Shown here: positions 6,013 to 8,937 of the stretch, piece after piece
How positions within the stretch are numbered: position 1 is the first letter of the stretch
Layout: every line of letters begins with the position of its first letter
Source of the DNA: CBDVBZ01 sp965372355
GTDB taxonomy: Bacteria; Krumholzibacteriota; Krumholzibacteriia; WVZY01
Reading direction: 5' to 3'
Length of the DNA stretch: 8,937 nucleotides
Assembly (NCBI GenBank): GCA_965372355.1
Contig: CBDVBZ010000133.1
Coordinates: 1 to 8,937 of the forward strand
Program-made: the position numbers and the translations under genes
The notes under the pieces: generated by a model
What the model was told of the DNA's origin: nothing
Database searches by the model: none
What the model saw: only the letters and a program-made list of their open reading frames with translations

Positions 6013-8064
6013 CTAACCCTTAACGCCTTCGGCGTAGCGATCTCGAAGGACGCGTCGCATCACCTTGTTGGATGCCGTCCTGGGGAGCGCGTCGATCACA
6101 ACGACGTCGTGAATTTTGAAGAGCGGGTTGAGGTTCTTCGAGATCGCTTTGTGCATCGCCATCCGCAGCCCCGGGGCGTCTATCGACACGCCCGTGTCTC
6201 GTACCGCGTAGATGACAAGCAGGCTCGGTCCGCCGCCGGGCGGGTCGAAGGCAATCGCCGCCGTTTCCACGAGACCGTCGACGCCCGACACCGCCCGCTC
6301 TAACTCCGCGGAGCTGACCTTGATACCGCCGAGATTCATCGTGTCATCCGCGCGGCCCTGGCAGCGAGAATACCCGCCGCCCAACCATTCCATTTGATCG
6401 CCGTGTCGTCTGAGAGTTTCTCCCTTGGGTCCCTTGGGGGTGTCGGCAAAATAGACCTCGTGATGATCGCGATTGAGGAGACTCATCGAAAGCCCGATCG
6501 ATGGTGGCACGAGAAAGACCTCACCGTTCACGGCCTCTTTTCCATCCTCGTCGAGGAGATACATAACGAGACCCAGCGATGGGGTCGAAAAGGTCGACGG
6601 CGAGGCGGGTTGAACAACCGTTCCACTGACGTACCCACCGCCGATCTCCGTGCCGCCACAGTACTCGATGACGGGACGGTAGTTGGCGAGCGACATCAGG
6701 AAGAGATAGTCCTGGGCATTCGATGCCTCGCCGGTAGAGCTGAACACCTTGATCGCCGACCAGTCGAGACCGTCTACCGCGTCGATGGCACGCCACACCT
6801 TGACCAGGCTGGGAACGACGCCCAGCATCTGGACCTGGGCGTCCTGTACAAACACGCAGAATTCCCGCGTATTGGGGGCCCCATAGTAGAGGGCGATCGT
6901 CGCTCGATTCAACAGGCTCGCAAAGATCAACCACGGGCCCATCATCCAGCCGATGTTCGTTGGCCAGGCGACGACGTCACCGGGCTTGATGTTCTGGTGG
7001 AGGAGCCCGTCCATCGCACATTTGATGGGTGTCGTGTGCGTCCAGGGGATGGCTTTCGGTTCGCCGGTTGTACCCGAGGAAAATAGAATGTTGACCGGGT
7101 CCGACGGATCACATACTAGATTGTCGAACGACTCACCTCCTGTCAGAAAATCGCTCCACTCATGATCGGCGTCGCGTAGCGTTACCTGTAGTATTTCACC
7201 GGCGGGGATGACGATTGCAGATGCAACACCGGCGTCGGCCACACGCTGGTACATGGGAATGGTCTTTCCGCCCCGGAGGATCACATCCTGCGTCAACACC
7301 GTTTTGGCCCTGGAGATGCGAAGCCGGGTGGCAATCTCCTCGGATGAAAAACTGTCGGCGATCGATACAACGACACATCCGGCCTTGACGATACCCATGT
7401 ACGCGGCGACCGCCTCTACCGTCATCGGCATTGCAATGGCAATGGGATCTCCCTTCGACAACCCGATTCCGGTCAGAGAATTCGCCACGCGGTTCGAGAG
7501 CGCGTCGAGCTCGTCATACGTCATTGTCTGGAGTTCCTTGCCTTCTGCTTGATAGACGATGGCAGGACGTTGCCCCGGCGCCTGGAAACAGCTATCCGCT
7601 ATGTTGAGTGCTGCGCCGGGCAGCCAATCGGGTGTTTCGACACCACGATTCATATCGAGTGTGTTGGAGGGGGGGGAAGCAAAGCGAATCCCCAGTTGAT
7701 CGATTACGCCGCTCCAGAACTCCGGGCGGCTCTGGCACGACCACGTGTAGAGATCGGCGTAGCCGTCGAGGCCGTGCTTTCGACACAGTGCGGCAATATT
7801 GGATCCCTCGATCTCCTCGCTCGAAGGCAGCCACGCGGGAGGCGGTCCGTCGGACGAATCCCACTCCTTGTACACCGTTTCGTATAGCAGACGGTGCACG
7901 GTAAAGGGAACGTCACGTGTTAGAATCTCGTGGGCGATCAGGGGCCACGCTTCATTGGCGGCGGTCCGGTCGGGAATCCGCTCGAGAGCGGTTAGAATGT
8001 CGTTCGCCGTTTGCGGGGATACCCCGCGTTCGACGAGTGAGTCGAGGGTAATATCGGTTTTCAT
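6013..8064 (-). CDS. Acyl-CoA synthetase (ANL superfamily), AAE17/18-like
   Basis: A 683-residue adenylate-forming enzyme predicted to convert a carboxylate, ATP and CoA to acyl-CoA through an acyl-AMP. An N-terminal region with GPPPAWLP (73-80) recalls plant acyl-activating enzymes AAE17/18. An ACAS_N-like segment (FWSGVIDQLGI, then WLPGAALNIADSCF near 147-160) leads into the AMP-binding core. The phosphate-binding loop SSGTTGEPKA is at 329-338, YCGGTE at 468-473, and the HGD...GRADD hinge near 554-574 is followed by MNLGGIKVS. K667 in LPRTASNK is the expected catalytic Lys for adenylation; Asn666 stands where acetyl-CoA synthetases usually have Gly. I chose ATG 8064 because AAGGAAG lies eight bases upstream and the promoter at 8140-8169 would start transcription near 8133, excluding the 35-residue extension to 8169. 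The substrate cannot be read from sequence; short-chain, acetoacetyl or aryl/alkyl carboxylates are possible. It converges on the reductase gene. Confidence 0.93.
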   Translation of the reverse strand: MKTDITLDSLVERGVSPQTANDILTALERIPDRTAANEAWPLIAHEILTRDVPFTVHRLLYETVYKEWDSSDGPPPAWLPSSEEIEGSNIAALCRKHGLDGYADLYTWSCQSRPEFWSGVIDQLGIRFASPPSNTLDMNRGVETPDWLPGAALNIADSCFQAPGQRPAIVYQAEGKELQTMTYDELDALSNRVANSLTGIGLSKGDPIAIAMPMTVEAVAAYMGIVKAGCVVVSIADSFSSEEIATRLRISRAKTVLTQDVILRGGKTIPMYQRVADAGVASAIVIPAGEILQVTLRDADHEWSDFLTGGESFDNLVCDPSDPVNILFSSGTTGEPKAIPWTHTTPIKCAMDGLLHQNIKPGDVVAWPTNIGWMMGPWLIFASLLNRATIALYYGAPNTREFCVFVQDAQVQMLGVVPSLVKVWRAIDAVDGLDWSAIKVFSSTGEASNAQDYLFLMSLANYRPVIEYCGGTEIGGGYVSGTVVQPASPSTFSTPSLGLVMYLLDEDGKEAVNGEVFLVPPSIGLSMSLLNRDHHEVYFADTPKGPKGETLRRHGDQMEWLGGGYSRCQGRADDTMNLGGIKVSSAELERAVSGVDGLVETAAIAFDPPGGGPSLLVIYAVRDTGVSIDAPGLRMAMHKAISKNLNPLFKIHDVVVIDALPRTASNKVMRRVLRDRYAEGVKG

Positions 8065-8100
8065 CGTTTGGACTTCCTTTTGTCTCCAGGCGGGACTGCT

Positions 8101-8116
8101 CGGGCGGCACCGCCCG
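8101..8116 (-). promoter_or_regulatory. Perfect GC hairpin in the acyl-CoA synthetase leader
   Basis: CGGGCGG (8101-8107) and CCGCCCG (8110-8116) form a near-continuous inverted repeat with a CA centre. It lies within the predicted leader, about 20-30 bases after the start point. Downstream in the leader a CCCGCC stretch (minus strand, 8094-8089) could pair instead with the GGGCGG arm, so two folds are possible. There is no U-run, so it is not a terminator by itself. Confidence 0.4.
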
Positions 8117-8139
8117 TCCGGCGCTGCTCGAAGAGGCCG

Positions 8140-8169
8140 AGTATAGACCCGGCGGCAACGGCTTGACAA
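8140..8169 (-). promoter_or_regulatory. Near-consensus sigma70-like promoter for the acyl-CoA synthetase gene
   Basis: On the minus strand TTGTCA (8169-8164) and TATACT (8145-8140) each match five of six consensus positions, with an 18-base spacer. The start point would be near 8133, giving a leader of about 70 bases. It lies in the 137-bp gap between two divergent genes; I see no equally good promoter for the plus-strand gene there. Confidence 0.65.
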
Positions 8170-8201
8170 GCGGGAGTCCCCGTCCGCGGCGGAGTGCGAA
8201 G

Positions 8202-8937
8202 ATGAGAGTCGCGGTATTTCGTTTCTATGAGGAACTGAATGACCTCCTTCCGTTGGCCAGGAAGAAGGTCTCCTTTGAGTACGCCTTTCGCGGAAGCCCT
8301 TCCGTAAAGGACGCCATCGAGGCGATCGGCGTGCCGCACACCGAGGTCGACCTGATCGTCGTGGACGGGCGATCCGTCGGTTTTGACTACCCGCTGGGTG
8401 ACGGTGATCGGATCGCCGTGTATCCGACGTTCGAGGCTGTGGACATCTCGCCGCTCACGCGGCTGAAGGCGCGGCCGTTGCGCGACACACGGTTTGTTGC
8501 CGACGCGCATCTCGGAAAACTCGCCCGGCTGCTGCGAATGATGGGTTTCGACACGCTGTACCGTCGGGACTTCGAGGATGCGGATGTCGTGGCGCGGTCG
8601 ATCGAGGAGCGGCGCATCATCCTCACCCGCGACCGGGGTATTCTGAAATACAAGTCTGTCACACACGGCCATTTCGTGAGGTCGACGGAACCCCGGGAGC
8701 AGGGGCGAGAGGTCCTCGAGCGGTTTGACCTGAGATCGCAGATAGAACCTTTCGCGCGGTGCATGTTGTGCAATGGGTGCATCGTCGAAGTCGCCAGGGA
8801 AGAGGTTGCCGACAAACTGCTCCCGCGCACTGCCGCCGATTTCGAGGATTTCTACCGCTGCGAATCTTGCGGCAAGATCTACTGGCGCGGATCCCACTAC
8901 GACAAAATGAAGACGCTGATCGACACCCTCCGCGGCA
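8202..8937 (+). CDS. Ubiquitin-like/Mut7-C PIN-fold RNase domain protein, 3' end cut by window
   Basis: The frame runs 245 codons from ATG 8202 to the window edge without a stop. Residues 1-80 (MRVAVFRFYEELNDLL, then LIVVDGRSVGFDYPLGDGDRIAVYP) match the ubiquitin-like beta-grasp domain (Ub-Mut7C) of this family. Residues about 97-180 are the Mut7-C PIN-like nuclease domain: RFVADAHLGKLARLLRMMGFDT with D101, then ILTRDRGIL with D144, the acidic positions expected to bind metal. A zinc ribbon follows, with C187-x2-C190 and C220-x2-C223. Length is near that of complete family members, so only a few C-terminal residues are probably missing. GGAG lies seven bases before the ATG. By family, it is a presumed RNA-processing nuclease; its target is unknown. 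Relatives lacking the beta-grasp part or fused to other domains exist. It diverges from the acyl-CoA synthetase gene. Confidence 0.92.
   Translation, partial: MRVAVFRFYEELNDLLPLARKKVSFEYAFRGSPSVKDAIEAIGVPHTEVDLIVVDGRSVGFDYPLGDGDRIAVYPTFEAVDISPLTRLKARPLRDTRFVADAHLGKLARLLRMMGFDTLYRRDFEDADVVARSIEERRIILTRDRGILKYKSVTHGHFVRSTEPREQGREVLERFDLRSQIEPFARCMLCNGCIVEVAREEVADKLLPRTAADFEDFYRCESCGKIYWRGSHYDKMKTLIDTLRG

Noticed and set aside
4599..8064. Reductase and acyl-CoA synthetase considered as one pathway unit
   Set aside because: They are convergent, have separate promoter candidates, and no shared substrate can be inferred from sequence.
8163..8168. Perfect TTGACA on the plus strand before the Mut7-C gene
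   Set aside because: No -10-like sequence lies 16-19 bases downstream, where the DNA is GC-rich. The same bases overlap the -35 box of the better minus-strand promoter.
8061..8897. 278-codon minus-strand open frame opposite the Mut7-C gene
   Set aside because: The plus strand encodes recognisable ubiquitin-like, Mut7-C and zinc-ribbon parts over the same bases; the antisense translation shows no family features and starts without a clear ribosome-binding site.

Overview
The window reads as chromosomal DNA from a Gram-negative bacterium. Two products look destined for the envelope: an outer-membrane beta-barrel candidate with a signal peptide, and a lipoprotein with a lipobox. A third, an amidase, also carries an export signal. 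Genes use ATG starts, Shine-Dalgarno sites and sigma70-like promoters. The mixture (a barrel resembling DUF6588, an exported amidase with a long N-terminal extension, a plant AAE17/18-like acyl-CoA synthetase, and a ubiquitin-like/Mut7-C protein) suggests an uncultured or environmental lineage, perhaps FCB-group or a related candidate phylum. No marker gene fixes the taxonomy, so this is a weak inference. The DNA right of about 4600 looks visibly richer in G+C than the left part.

Layout. 1-399 holds no gene I can support, only a GNRA-capped hairpin. 400-1371 (-) is the barrel candidate and 1558-3213 (+) the exported amidase; they diverge from a 186-bp spacer in which each strand has a good promoter-like sequence. 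A bidirectional terminator hairpin (3256-3294) and a second GC-rich hairpin (3354-3386) lie between the amidase and the convergent lipoprotein gene 3459-4121 (-). A long spacer (4122-4598) with palindromes and divergent promoter candidates separates this from a ferredoxin-NADP+ reductase of the adrenodoxin-reductase type (4599-5960, +). That gene converges on a large acyl-activating enzyme (6013-8064, -). Between their stops sits a strong ribosome-binding site followed by a ten-codon reading frame, which looks like the orphaned start of a lost gene. The acyl-activating enzyme has a near-consensus promoter and a hairpin in its leader. Divergent from it, 8202-8937 (+) encodes an N-terminal ubiquitin-like domain, a Mut7-C PIN-like nuclease domain and a zinc ribbon; the window edge cuts it close to its C-terminus.

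How the genes work together. The six genes alternate in orientation as divergent and convergent pairs, so each is probably its own transcription unit and no multi-gene operon is visible. The reductase and the acyl-CoA synthetase are both metabolic enzymes, but convergent orientation gives no evidence of a shared pathway. I see no CRISPR array, tRNA, rRNA, insertion sequence or defence island. The most interesting items are the orphan gene start at 5967-6011, the amidase's altered signature motif and extension, the lipoprotein's long structured upstream region, and the leader hairpin of the acyl-CoA synthetase.
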